A stretch of DNA of 64,000 bases from Agromyces sp. SYSU T00194 (GTDB lineage Bacteria > Actinomycetota > Actinomycetes > Actinomycetales > Microbacteriaceae), in the NCBI RefSeq assembly GCF_040496035.1, contig NZ_JBEPJZ010000001.1:310001-374000 (forward strand). Direction: 5' to 3'. The notes under the pieces are model-generated. The model was given only the letters and a program-made list of their open reading frames with translations, was not told the origin of the DNA and ran no database searches. Below, one piece after another: positions 16,730 through 24,991 of this stretch; positions within the stretch are counted from its first letter, which is position 1; the number at the start of each line of letters is the position of its first letter. Both the position numbers and the translations under genes were made by a program.

Positions 16730-16735
16730 TAGGCT
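16730..16735 (+). promoter_or_regulatory. -10 box of a leaderless promoter
   Basis: TAGGCT ends 7 bases before the GTG at 16743. Confidence 0.5.
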
Positions 16736-16742
16736 CGCCCCC

Positions 16743-17960
16743 GTGGCCGGCGAGACCTACCTGTTCGATGCGTATGCGCTCGACACCGCGCGCCTGCAGC
16801 TGCGCCGCGACGGCGACCCCGTGCACGTCGAGCCCCGCGCGTTCGACGTGCTCGTGCACCTCGTCGAGCGCCGCGAGCGGGTGGTGACCAAGGAGGAGCT
16901 GCTCGACGCCGTTTGGGGCGACCGGTTCGTCAGCGAGGCCGCGCTCACCACCGCCCTGCGCACCGCGCGTCGCGCGGTCGGCGACAGCGGCGAGGCCCAG
17001 CGGGTCGTGCGCACGGTGCACGGGCGCGGGTACCAGTTCGTGGCGGATGCCGCGCTCGAGCGCCCGGCCGCCGAGGCATCCGCTGCGGAGGCATCCGTCA
17101 CCGCCGCTCCCCCGCTCGCCGCCCGCCAGGACATCCGCTTCTGCCGGGCCGCCGACGGCGCCCGCATCGCCTACGCGAGCGTCGGCGACGGACCGCCGCT
17201 GCTGAAGGCCGCGAACTGGATCACCCACCTCGACCTCGAGTGGCGCAGCCCCGTGTGGGGGCACTGGATGCAGGGGCTCGCGCAGGGCCGCACGCTCGTG
17301 CGCTACGACGAGCGGGGCTGCGGCCTCTCCGACTGGGACGTGGGCGAGTTCACGTTCGACGACTGGGTCGACGACCTCGAGACCGTCGTCGACGCGGTCG
17401 GCATCGAGCGCTTCCCGCTGATCGGCGTGTCGCAGGGCGCCGCGGTGGCGCTCGCGTACGCGGTGCGCCATCCCGAGCGCGTGACCAAGCTGATCCTCGC
17501 CGGCGGCTACGCACGCGGGCGCCTGGTGCGCGCGACCAGTGCCGAGGAGCGCTCCGAGGCGGCACTCGACCTCGACCTCGCCCGCGTGGGCTGGGCCCGG
17601 CAGGACCCGAGCTTCATGCGCGTCTTCGCCTCGCAGTTCCTGCCGCAGGGCAGCCAGCAGGAGTGGGACGACTTCACGACCTTCCAGCGGGCGACCACCT
17701 CGGGCCAGAACGCCGTGCGGTTCCTCGAGGAGTTCGCCCGCATCGACGTGTCGGACATCGCGCACCTGGTGCGATGCCCGACCCTCATCGTGCACTCGCG
17801 CGACGACGTGCGCGTGCCCGCGTCGCAGGCCACCGAGCTCGCCGCGCTCATCCCCGACAGCCGGCTCGCGCTGCTCGACAGCGCGAACCACCTGCTCGGG
17901 GCCTCAGAGCCCGCGTGGCCGCAGTTCCTGGCGCACGTGGACGACTTCCTCGCCGCCTGA
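16743..17960 (+). CDS. OmpR-type winged-helix domain fused to an alpha/beta hydrolase
   Basis: A 405-residue fusion. Residues 1-105 are a winged helix of the OmpR/CadC type (HVEPRAFDVLVHLVERRERVV, TALRTARRAVGD, RTVHGRGYQFVA) without a receiver domain. After a short linker with two Glu-Ala-Ser repeats comes an alpha/beta hydrolase (about 125-405) with nucleophile elbow GVSQGAAVALA, Asp in HSRDDVRVP and His in DSANHLLG. A DNA-binding domain joined to a hydrolase suggests a regulator that binds or cleaves a small ester or lactone; this is inference. GTG start with a leaderless-type promoter. The 3' end overlaps the converging gene by 57 bases. Confidence 0.8.
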   Translation: MAGETYLFDAYALDTARLQLRRDGDPVHVEPRAFDVLVHLVERRERVVTKEELLDAVWGDRFVSEAALTTALRTARRAVGDSGEAQRVVRTVHGRGYQFVADAALERPAAEASAAEASVTAAPPLAARQDIRFCRAADGARIAYASVGDGPPLLKAANWITHLDLEWRSPVWGHWMQGLAQGRTLVRYDERGCGLSDWDVGEFTFDDWVDDLETVVDAVGIERFPLIGVSQGAAVALAYAVRHPERVTKLILAGGYARGRLVRATSAEERSEAALDLDLARVGWARQDPSFMRVFASQFLPQGSQQEWDDFTTFQRATTSGQNAVRFLEEFARIDVSDIAHLVRCPTLIVHSRDDVRVPASQATELAALIPDSRLALLDSANHLLGASEPAWPQFLAHVDDFLAA

Positions 17961-18176
17961 GCGCCCCGCGTCGGGGCGCGGGCGTGCGAGGTGGAACGCG
18001 TTGACCGCGACCAGCACGATGTTCAGCGCCACCATCGACGCGATGCCGATGATCGCGTTGAAGACGACCAGCACCACCGCGGCCGCGAGGCCGATCCAGC
18101 GGAGCCGGCGCACGTCGCGCTGCATGAGCGAGCAGACGATGAGGGCCGAGCCGACCCAGCCGAGCGCCTCGATCAT
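17904..18176 (-). CDS. Small YgjV/CBU_0592-like membrane protein
   Basis: A 90-residue membrane protein with about three helices. ALGWVGSALIVCSLMQRDVRRLRWIGLAAAVVLVVFNAIIG resembles the CBU_0592/YgjV-like domain (a Trp-Gly start, then Tyr/Met-Gln-Arg-Asp, then a second helix). Role unknown. Its ATG overlaps the stop of the FAD oxidoreductase gene by 4 bases, so the two are one transcript. The last 19 codons overlap the converging hydrolase gene, which is unusual but both frames look real. Confidence 0.6.
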   Translation of the reverse strand: MIEALGWVGSALIVCSLMQRDVRRLRWIGLAAAVVLVVFNAIIGIASMVALNIVLVAVNAFHLARPRPDAGRSGGEEVVHVRQELRPRGL

Positions 18177-19654
18177 GCGCGCGCCCGGTAGTCGCCCACC
18201 CAGCGGATCGCGGCGCCGCCGGTGAGCGCGCTGCGCAGCAGGTGGTCGGCGGATGCCACGGGGCGGGCGGGCACGCGCCACGGGCGCGTCGAACGTGCGA
18301 CGTGCTCGCGGTCGCCGGCCGGCGGCTCGGCGTGGTGCCGGGCGGTGAGCACGCGCCACACGATCGGCGGCGACAGCAGGAGCGCCGGCGACGCCAGCAG
18401 GTTCTGGACGCGCATCATCGCGTCGGCGACCGGCACCGAGACCTGGCAGGCGCGCAGCACCCGCAGCAGGTAGGCGTTGAGCAGGCGCGTGCCGCGCGGC
18501 ATGTCGCCGGTGGTGCGCGGATCGGCGAAGTCGCCGCCGGCGGCGATCCGCCACGGGGCGTCGACGACCTTCGCGGCGCGCCGGTAGTACGCGCGCGGCA
18601 GGGCAGGGTCGTCCGGCGTCATGCCGTCGAGCACGCGGCCCAGCTGCTGCGCCTGCAGGGCCGCGGACGACATGCCCTGGCCGTACACCGGGTCGAACGT
18701 GCAGAGCGCGTCGCCCAGCAGCACGAGGCCGGCCGGAACCTGCCGCAGCCGCTCGAGGCGGTTCCGTCGGCTGGCGCGCATGCCGTAGCGCTCGACGACG
18801 TCGGAGCCGTCCGGGTGCGCGCTCGAGCGATCGACGACGTGCGTGAGCTCCGCGGAGGGCAGCCCGTAGGCGAACCGCTCGAACGCGAGGGCGTCGTCGG
18901 GTGCCGGGTCTCCGTGGAAGCTGGCGGCGGTGAGCATCCACCGGTCGCCCTCGATCGGCGTCATCGTCGCGCCCCCGCCGCCGTGCTCCACGTCGCGCAG
19001 GATCACGGCTGCGGTGCCGTCCATGTCACGGCGCCGGCGCGACACCGTCCGCGTGCGGTAGGCCACGTCGATGCGGACCTCCTCGCGCTCGGGCTCGGGG
19101 TAGCCGGTGCGGGCGAGCTCGGCGAGCATGCGCGAGTTCCTGCCCGAGCAGTCGACGACGAGGTCGGCGTACCGGTCGACGCCGTCGGCGACGACGCCGA
19201 CGACGCGTCCCTCGCCGTCGAGGAGCGGGCGCTCGACGCGCACGCCGTCCTCGAGGGTCACGTCGTGGTCCTCGAGCAGGCGCGTGCGCACCGCGCACTC
19301 GAGCATCGGACGCGACAGGGACATGGCGAGGAAGCCGATGCCGGAGCGCACGCGGTGCCCGCCGGCCTGGTGCCAGACGAGGTCGCCGGCGTCGAGCGGC
19401 ACGGCGCCGCGATCGCGGAGCTCGTAGGAGAGCAGCGGGAACCACTCCTCGAGCAGGCGCTGGCCCGACGCCAGCAGCACGTGCGCGTGACGCCCCTGCG
19501 GCACCCCGCGGCGGGGCGCGGGCGTCCACGGGACGAGGTCGCGCTCGAGCATGGTGACGCGGTCGACGTGGCCGCTCAGGACCCGGGCCGCGAGGAGCCC
19601 GGCGATGCCGGACCCGATGACGATGGCGGAGCTGCCGCCGCTGGACGTGTGCAT
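18173..19654 (-). CDS. FAD-dependent oxidoreductase / monooxygenase-like
   Basis: A 493-residue flavoprotein. IVIGSGIAGLLAARVL (about residues 10-25) is the FAD-binding GxGxxG motif, and LLGDALCTFDPVYGQGMSSA is the second flavin motif of the p-hydroxybenzoate hydroxylase/squalene epoxidase/geranylgeranyl reductase group. The GRNSRMLAELARTGYPEPE segment supports the epoxidase-like subgroup that acts on hydrophobic substrates; the substrate is unknown. Divergently transcribed from an MFS exporter, which hints at shared handling of one compound. It is followed in the operon by a small membrane protein. Confidence 0.78.
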   Translation of the reverse strand: MHTSSGGSSAIVIGSGIAGLLAARVLSGHVDRVTMLERDLVPWTPAPRRGVPQGRHAHVLLASGQRLLEEWFPLLSYELRDRGAVPLDAGDLVWHQAGGHRVRSGIGFLAMSLSRPMLECAVRTRLLEDHDVTLEDGVRVERPLLDGEGRVVGVVADGVDRYADLVVDCSGRNSRMLAELARTGYPEPEREEVRIDVAYRTRTVSRRRRDMDGTAAVILRDVEHGGGGATMTPIEGDRWMLTAASFHGDPAPDDALAFERFAYGLPSAELTHVVDRSSAHPDGSDVVERYGMRASRRNRLERLRQVPAGLVLLGDALCTFDPVYGQGMSSAALQAQQLGRVLDGMTPDDPALPRAYYRRAAKVVDAPWRIAAGGDFADPRTTGDMPRGTRLLNAYLLRVLRACQVSVPVADAMMRVQNLLASPALLLSPPIVWRVLTARHHAEPPAGDREHVARSTRPWRVPARPVASADHLLRSALTGGAAIRWVGDYRARA

Positions 19655-19895
19655 GATGGTCGGTGTTTCCCCTGGGTTCGGCCGTCGCCCGATCAGGCTC
19701 CGGCGGTGTGTCCGGGCGCCGTCGTGTGGCGCCCAGTCGATGCTCGCGGCAACGCGGCACCGCGTACTCCGTGGGGTGGTGGCGAACTCCTGAGGAACCC
19801 TGCGGGCGCCTCGGGACCGGGATCGCAACCTTCGGTTGCAGCGCCGCACGCCCCACGAGTTGCCTCGCGGCGCCGGCGCGGGCGATGCTGGAGCG

Positions 19896-21155
19896 ATGGG
19901 GACCGTCGTGCACTCCCTCGATCCGGGGACCAGCCGCATGCTCGCGCGCTTCGCCCCGATGATCTACGGCCCCACGCTGCTCTTCGGGCTCGGAGAAGGC
20001 GCCCTGCTCCCCCTCCTGCCCGTGATCGCCACGTCGCTCGGCGCGGATGTCGCGCAGGCCGCGCTCGTGGCCGCGGCGATCGTCGTCGCCCGGCTGATCG
20101 GCAACCTCCCCGCCGGCTGGCTCGTCGCGCGCATCGGCGAACGCCGCACGATGGCGATCGCCGGCTGCCTCGCCCTCGCCGGCGGCATCGGCGTGCTGCT
20201 CGCGCCGAACCTCGCCGTGCTCGGCATCGCCGTCTTCTGCATCGGCCTGTGCGCCGCAGCGTTCGGCCTGGCCCGGCACGCCTTCATGACCACCCGGGTG
20301 CCGCTGCACTACCGCGCGCGGGCGCTCTCGGTGCTGGGCGGCGCGTTCCGGCTCGGCATGTTCGTCGGCCCCTTCCTCGCCGCCGCCCTGCTCGCGCTCA
20401 CCGGCACCGAGACCGCCGCCGTGTGGTGCTTCATCGTGACGCTCACCGGCCTGGTCGCACTCGTGCTGCTCGGGCGCGACCCCGAGGAGCAGCTGCGCGA
20501 CGAGGGGATGCTCCCCGCGCCGCGCCGACCGCGCGACGGGCGGCGCTCCCGGTCGGCGGGCGTGCTGCCCACGATGTGGCGCAACCGCGGCATGCTCGCG
20601 AGGCTCGGCCTCCCGGCGGCATCCCTCTCGGGCCTGCGCCAGGCGCGCGTGTACCTGCTGCCGCTCTGGGGCGTCTCCCTCGCGCTCGCCCCCGAGACCA
20701 TCGCGCTCGTCGTCGGCGTGACGGGCGCACTGGAGTTCGCCCTGTTCTACTCGAGCGGGCAGATCATGGACCGCTGGGGACGCCTGTGGGCGGCACTGCC
20801 GTCGATGGTGCTCATGGGCGGGGCGTTCGTCGGCCTCGCGTTCACGCACGACCTCGACGCCGCGTTCGGCTGGTTCGTCGCCGGGGCGGTGGTCGTCGGC
20901 ATCGGAAACGGGCTCTCGAGCGGCATCCTCATGACCCTCGGCGCCGACCTCGCCCCACCCGACGACCCGGCGCCGTTCCTGGGCTCGTGGCGCACGCTCA
21001 CCGACGCCGGCGCGGCGGCGGCGCCCCTGCTCATCGCCGGCGTCGCCGCCGTCATCGGCCTGCCGGTCGCGACGGCGGCCATCGGAGTCGCCGGACTCCT
21101 CGGCGCCGCCGGATTCGGCGTGTGGGTGCCGCGGTACGTGCCCCACGGCGACTGA
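19896..21155 (+). CDS. MFS transporter
   Basis: A 419-residue major facilitator with about 12 transmembrane helices. The loop between helices 2 and 3 reads GWLVARIGERRTMAIAG, the MFS signature for drug:proton antiporters and sugar porters. The central cytosolic loop (PEEQLRDEGMLPAPRRPRDGRR) is basic. The substrate cannot be read from sequence. ATG at 19896 has GGAG 5 bases upstream. It shares a 241-base divergent promoter region with the FAD oxidoreductase gene; I see no clear operator there. Confidence 0.85.
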   Translation: MGTVVHSLDPGTSRMLARFAPMIYGPTLLFGLGEGALLPLLPVIATSLGADVAQAALVAAAIVVARLIGNLPAGWLVARIGERRTMAIAGCLALAGGIGVLLAPNLAVLGIAVFCIGLCAAAFGLARHAFMTTRVPLHYRARALSVLGGAFRLGMFVGPFLAAALLALTGTETAAVWCFIVTLTGLVALVLLGRDPEEQLRDEGMLPAPRRPRDGRRSRSAGVLPTMWRNRGMLARLGLPAASLSGLRQARVYLLPLWGVSLALAPETIALVVGVTGALEFALFYSSGQIMDRWGRLWAALPSMVLMGGAFVGLAFTHDLDAAFGWFVAGAVVVGIGNGLSSGILMTLGADLAPPDDPAPFLGSWRTLTDAGAAAAPLLIAGVAAVIGLPVATAAIGVAGLLGAAGFGVWVPRYVPHGD

Positions 21156-21183
21156 GGCCCAACGGCGACCACGCACGCCGGTC

Positions 21184-21193
21184 GGGGGGGGGG
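21184..21193. repeat. Ten-base G homopolymer
   Basis: An uninterrupted run of ten G, two bases beyond the stop codon of the DUF2461 gene. It is non-coding on both strands in my annotation. It could be a slippage hotspot or a sequencing problem. Confidence 0.9.
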
Positions 21194-21194
21194 A

Positions 21195-21854
21195 TCAGCG
21201 GCGCCGCGAGCCCCCGTCCCCGATCTCGGCACCGAGGTTCTCACGCAGCCACTCGCACCAGATCGACACGGTGCGCCAGCGCTCGCGCACGACGTCGATC
21301 GCCTCGGGCGTCCACATCCAGTCGGCGAGCGGGTCCGCGCGGCCGACGGCGAGGTGCTTCAGCTGCAGCAGGGCGATGCGCGGGTGGTCGACCGAGTAGC
21401 CGCGCGGGGCGGTCTTCAGGGCGTCGTCGCGCATGAGCGCGAAGCCCTGCTCGCCGACCTCCTCGATCGTGGCCTCCACGTCGCCCGACAGCCGGGAGTC
21501 GTCGACGATCTCGCGGAACCGTGCCAGCGCGGCCGTCGGCACCTCGAAGCTGCCGCCGCCGACGAGCATCCCCTCGGCGCTCAGCTGGAGGTAGTGCGCC
21601 ACCGGCGCGCGCGACACCATGCCGATGTGCAGCTTGTAGGGCGTCTTGTCGGCACTGAAGCGCACGTCGCGGTAGGGGCGGAAGATCTTCAGTGGCCCGA
21701 ACTCGGCCGCGAGCTCCTCGCCGAGCGCCTCGAACGGGCCGCGCACGTGCGCGTCGTAGCGTTCGCGGTTGGCCGCCCACCAGGCCTTGGAGTTGTCCGC
21801 GGCGAGCTCGGCGTAGAAGCGCGGGGCGTCGGGGTGGAGGCCGGTGAATGCCAT
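21195..21854 (-). CDS. DUF2461 domain-containing protein
   Basis: A 219-residue protein of the DUF2461/TIGR02453 family. FYAELAADNSKAWWAANRERYDAHVRGPFEAL, then RPYRDVRFSADKTPYKLHIG and YYLQLS-like YLQLSAEGMLVGGG, are diagnostic. No function is established. ATG at 21854 gives MAFTGLHPDAPRFY, the usual start, and TACCAT ends 6 bases before it, so the mRNA may be leaderless. A G10 tract follows the stop. Confidence 0.85.
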   Translation of the reverse strand: MAFTGLHPDAPRFYAELAADNSKAWWAANRERYDAHVRGPFEALGEELAAEFGPLKIFRPYRDVRFSADKTPYKLHIGMVSRAPVAHYLQLSAEGMLVGGGSFEVPTAALARFREIVDDSRLSGDVEATIEEVGEQGFALMRDDALKTAPRGYSVDHPRIALLQLKHLAVGRADPLADWMWTPEAIDVVRERWRTVSIWCEWLRENLGAEIGDGGSRRR

Positions 21855-21860
21855 GCGCCG

Positions 21861-21866
21861 ATGGTA
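21861..21866 (-). promoter_or_regulatory. -10 box of a leaderless promoter
   Basis: On the minus strand TACCAT ends 6 bases before the ATG at 21854. Confidence 0.5.
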
Positions 21867-21900
21867 GCGCCGACGCGTACCGGTCGGCGGCGGGCCGACC

Positions 21901-22275
21901 CTAGGCGGCCCCGGCGAGGGCTCGGACGGCCGGGGCGACGCGATCGGGGTGCGCGGCCGCCATGCGCCGGGCACCCGCGAGCGCGGGCGAGCCGTCGTCG
22001 CCGAGCACGGCGATGACGTGCTCCCCGGGCAGGAGCACCTCGCTCTCGAGGCGCTCGTCGAACCCGACCACGCGCAGCACGCCCGACCCGACCTGCTCGC
22101 CGATCCATCGCTGCGCGAGTTCCGGTCGCACCCCCGCCAGTTCGGCGAATCCGGTCGCGGTGATCGGTCCGGCGTCGAACAGCAGCGCGAACCAGTGGCG
22201 GCGCGAGGCGAGCGAGGTCCGCGGACGCCACTCGTGGCGGACCTGGGAAGCGGCGGGCACGGGAGCAGTGGTCAC
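21901..22275 (-). CDS. Stand-alone winged-helix protein
   Basis: A 124-residue protein. SRRHWFALLFDAGPITATGFAELAGVRPELAQRWIGEQVGSGVLRVVG looks like the winged-helix front domain of a group of class I methyltransferases (LAxxTGxxxRYVxEWLxxxxAxGYL), but no methyltransferase domain follows. The C-terminal half (VLLPGEHVIAVLGDDGSPALAGARRMAAAHP) is short and helical. It may be a remnant of a larger protein or a small regulator. I chose GTG at 22275 because AAGGAG lies 6 bases before it; an upstream in-frame GTG at 22290 lacks one. Confidence 0.55.
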   Translation of the reverse strand: MTTAPVPAASQVRHEWRPRTSLASRRHWFALLFDAGPITATGFAELAGVRPELAQRWIGEQVGSGVLRVVGFDERLESEVLLPGEHVIAVLGDDGSPALAGARRMAAAHPDRVAPAVRALAGAA

Positions 22276-22416
22276 GGTGGTCTCCTTCACGATCTTCGGG
22301 CACGCTCGTGACGTCCCCGCATCCGATGCTCCCGAATGCGCGTTCCCGAGTCCTCGCGGTCACCTGAGGAGCTCCTGAGGGATGCCCGCGTGAGGCGTCC
22401 GGCGAGGTCGGGAGCG

Positions 22417-22430
22417 TACCCTAGGGGTAT
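22417..22430. promoter_or_regulatory. CsoR/RicR-like copper-responsive operator candidate
   Basis: TACCCTAGGGGTAT is an almost perfect inverted repeat of the form known for Cu(I)-sensing CsoR-family repressors (TACCC...GGGTA). It stands about 48 bases before the multicopper oxidase ATG, a sensible place for an operator. No csoR gene is in the window. Confidence 0.55.
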
Positions 22431-22477
22431 CCGCGCGGCGGGTCCGATCGCCGCGGGCGACCTCGGATGGGAGCAGG

Positions 22478-23953
22478 ATGGCCGACCGCAGGATCACGCG
22501 GAGACAGGCGCTCGCGATCGGCGGCGCGGGCGTGGGAGTGCTGGCGCTGGGCGCTGCGGGCGTGGTCGGCGTGCGCGAGCTGGTGGGCGGGCCCCTCGGC
22601 GCTGCGGCGCCCGGGGCGGCCCCCTGGCTGGAACCCGAGGTGCGGAGCTCGGACGGCGGCGTGCTGGACCTGGAACTGGTGGCCGCGCCGGTCGACGTCG
22701 ACCTCGGCGACGGACCGGTGCGGATGCTCGGCTACAACGGATCGGTGCCCGGACCGACGCTCCACCTGCGACCCGGAGACACCCTGCGCGTGCGACTGGT
22801 CAATGCACTGGACGCCCCGACCAACCTCCACACGCACGGTCTCGTCGTCTCTGCGGCGGACAACTCGGACAACCCGTTCCTCAGCATCGCGCCCGGCGAG
22901 TCGTTCGACTACGAGATCGCGTTGCCGGACGACCACCCGCACGGCACGTACTGGTACCACCCGCACCGCCACGGCTCGGTCGCCGACCAGCTCTTCGCGG
23001 GGCTCGCCGGCGCCATCGTCGTCGACGAGGACGACTGGTCGAGCGGCGCTCCGCGCGTGGTCGTGGTCTCCGACGTGACGGTCGCCGGCGGGGCGGTCGC
23101 CGCGGTCTCCGCGATGGAGCGGATGCAGGGCCGCACGGGCGAGACGCTGCTCGCCAACGCGCGGGTGGCACCTGCGATGCACGCCCGCCCCGGCGCGCAG
23201 GAACGGCTGCTGCTCGTGAACGCGTGCACGAGCAGGTACCTGGACCTCGGGCTCGCCGGCCTCTCGGCCGCGGTGCGCCGGGTGGACTCGGGCGCCGTGA
23301 CGCCGCCGGCGGAGCTCGACCGCCTCGTGCTCGCCCCGGGCAATCGCGCCGACCTCGTGGTGACCGTGCCCGAGGACGCCCGCGTCATCACCGCGGCAGC
23401 CTACGACCGCGGGGCCGCGGGGATGGGAATGATGGGCGGGACCTCGAACGCCGGCTCGGACGCAACCGTCCTGACGCTGGTGCCGGATGCCTCGGCGGAA
23501 TCCGCGCCGGTCGCGGAGCCGGTCGCCGACGGCCCGCGCGATCTGCGCGGGCTCGACGTCGACACCGTGCGCACGCTCACGCTCTCGATGGGTGCGGGCA
23601 TGGGGATGGGCGGCGGCATGGGGTTCGCGATCGACGGGCGGTCGTTCGACCCGGACCGCGTCGACCAGTCGGTGCGGCTCGGCACCCTCGAGGAGTGGAC
23701 CATCCGCAACGACTCCCCCATGTCGCATCCGTTCCACCTGCACATCTGGCCGATGCAGGTCGTACGCGCCGGCGGCCGGGTGGTCGACACGGTCGCGGTG
23801 CGCGACGTCGTCGACGTGCCGGCCGGCGGCGAGGTCGTGGTGCGGATCGCGTTCGACCGCTTCCCCGACCGCACGGTCTTCCACTGCCACATCCTCGACC
23901 ACGAGGACCTGGGCATGATGGGCGTGGTCGAGGCGACCGCCGCGGGCGGATAG
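22478..23953 (+). CDS. Multicopper oxidase (CueO/laccase-like), Tat-exported
   Basis: A 491-residue three-domain multicopper oxidase. The N-terminus (RRITRRQALAIGG plus a hydrophobic stretch) is a Tat signal, fitting export of a folded copper protein. All four copper-ligand motifs are present: HTHG (residues 118-121), WYHPHRHG (159-166), HPFHLH and HCHILDHEDLGMM. Two Met-rich patches (GMGMMGG and MGAGMGMGGGMG) resemble the Cu(I)-binding segments of CueO-type oxidases. The likely role is oxidation of Cu(I) at the cell surface. ATG has GGGAGCAGG upstream. A CsoR-like operator precedes it and a formylglycine-generating enzyme gene follows 9 bases later. Confidence 0.9.
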   Translation: MADRRITRRQALAIGGAGVGVLALGAAGVVGVRELVGGPLGAAAPGAAPWLEPEVRSSDGGVLDLELVAAPVDVDLGDGPVRMLGYNGSVPGPTLHLRPGDTLRVRLVNALDAPTNLHTHGLVVSAADNSDNPFLSIAPGESFDYEIALPDDHPHGTYWYHPHRHGSVADQLFAGLAGAIVVDEDDWSSGAPRVVVVSDVTVAGGAVAAVSAMERMQGRTGETLLANARVAPAMHARPGAQERLLLVNACTSRYLDLGLAGLSAAVRRVDSGAVTPPAELDRLVLAPGNRADLVVTVPEDARVITAAAYDRGAAGMGMMGGTSNAGSDATVLTLVPDASAESAPVAEPVADGPRDLRGLDVDTVRTLTLSMGAGMGMGGGMGFAIDGRSFDPDRVDQSVRLGTLEEWTIRNDSPMSHPFHLHIWPMQVVRAGGRVVDTVAVRDVVDVPAGGEVVVRIAFDRFPDRTVFHCHILDHEDLGMMGVVEATAAGG

Positions 23954-23956
23954 CGT
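23951..23956 (+). promoter_or_regulatory. -10 box overlapping the multicopper oxidase stop codon
   Basis: TAGCGT begins with the TAG stop of the oxidase gene and ends 6 bases before the ATG at 23963, so the next gene may also be transcribed on its own as a leaderless mRNA. Confidence 0.5.
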
Positions 23957-23962
23957 GGGCGC

Positions 23963-24877
23963 ATGGACTCATCGACCCGGGACATGGTGCTCCTGCCGGG
24001 CGGCACGTTCCGCATGGGCTCCGACGACTTCTACCCGGACGAGCGGCCGGTGCACGAACGCACGGTTGCGCCGTTCCTCCTCGACCGCACCGCGGTGACG
24101 AACGCGCAGTACGCCGCGTTCGTCGACGCGACCGGGTACGTGACCGTCGCCGAGCGCGACCTCGACCCGGCCGAGTTCCCGGGCGTCGACCCGGCCGACC
24201 TCGTGCCCGGCGCGATGGTCTTCACGCCGACGGACGGGCCGGTGGACCTGCGGAACTGGCGGAACTGGTGGCGGTGGCAGCCGGGCGCCTCGTGGCGGCA
24301 TCCGTTCGGGCCCGACTCGTCGATCGACGACCGCCTCGAGCACCCGGTCGTGCACGTCGCGTTCGCGGACGCCACGGCGTACGCCGACTGGGCGGGCCTG
24401 CGGCTGCCCACCGAGGCGGAGCACGAGTACGCGGCCCGCGGCGGGCTCGTCGGCGCCCGGTTCGCCTGGGGCGACGAGCCCTACCCCGACGGCGCGGCGC
24501 TCGCCAACTCGTGGCTGGGCCGGTTCCCGTACGACAACCAGGGGGTCGGCGGCACCGCCCCGGTCGGTTCGTACCCGGCGAACGGCTACGGCCTGTACGA
24601 CATGACCGGCAACACCTGGGAGTGGACGAGCGACTACTACACGCCCCGGCACGTGCAACTGTCGGATGCCCCGGTCGACCCCGGCCGCCGCACCAACCTG
24701 CTCGCCGCCGCGAGCGCCCAGGAGGGCCTCCCGGGCATCCCCCGGCGGGTGCTCAAGGGCGGGTCGCACCTGTGCTCGCCCGACTACTGCCTCCGGTTCC
24801 GTCCGGCGGCGCGCTCACCGCAGGCCGAGGACACCGGCATGTCGCATGTCGGCTTCCGGTGCGCGCGCGACGCCTGA
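23963..24877 (+). CDS. Formylglycine-generating enzyme (sulfatase-modifying factor)
   Basis: A 304-residue FGE-sulfatase domain protein that oxidises a sulfatase Cys to formylglycine. LLPGGTFRMGSDDFYPDERPVH is the family opening. VKGGSHLC-like LKGGSHLCSPDYCLRFRPAAR carries the paired active-site Cys271 and Cys276, equivalent to Cys272/Cys277 of Streptomyces coelicolor FGE, which bind Cu(I). Family length is normal and there is no signal peptide, so it acts in the cytosol. It lies between a multicopper oxidase and a sulfatase, its evident substrate, and has a leaderless-type promoter at the oxidase stop. Confidence 0.93.
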   Translation: MDSSTRDMVLLPGGTFRMGSDDFYPDERPVHERTVAPFLLDRTAVTNAQYAAFVDATGYVTVAERDLDPAEFPGVDPADLVPGAMVFTPTDGPVDLRNWRNWWRWQPGASWRHPFGPDSSIDDRLEHPVVHVAFADATAYADWAGLRLPTEAEHEYAARGGLVGARFAWGDEPYPDGAALANSWLGRFPYDNQGVGGTAPVGSYPANGYGLYDMTGNTWEWTSDYYTPRHVQLSDAPVDPGRRTNLLAAASAQEGLPGIPRRVLKGGSHLCSPDYCLRFRPAARSPQAEDTGMSHVGFRCARDA

Positions 24878-24991
24878 GGCATCCGCTCGACCCTCGCTGT
24901 TGACCCGCACCCCTGTCGCCGCGCGGCCGGGGATGGTTGGATGACGGTGTCCCCACTCGACGGTTCCCCCGCCATGCAGGAAGGACTCGTC

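Noticed and set aside
18173..21155. Biosynthetic gene cluster suggested by the FAD monooxygenase and MFS exporter
   Set aside because: There is no synthase, carrier protein or other tailoring enzyme nearby. The two genes may cooperate, but a cluster is not supported.
22417..22430. Ordinary -10 element for the oxidase gene
   Set aside because: TATCC at its edge could be read as part of a -10 box, but the symmetry TACCC/GGGGTA fits a CsoR-type operator better. Overlap with the promoter is still possible.
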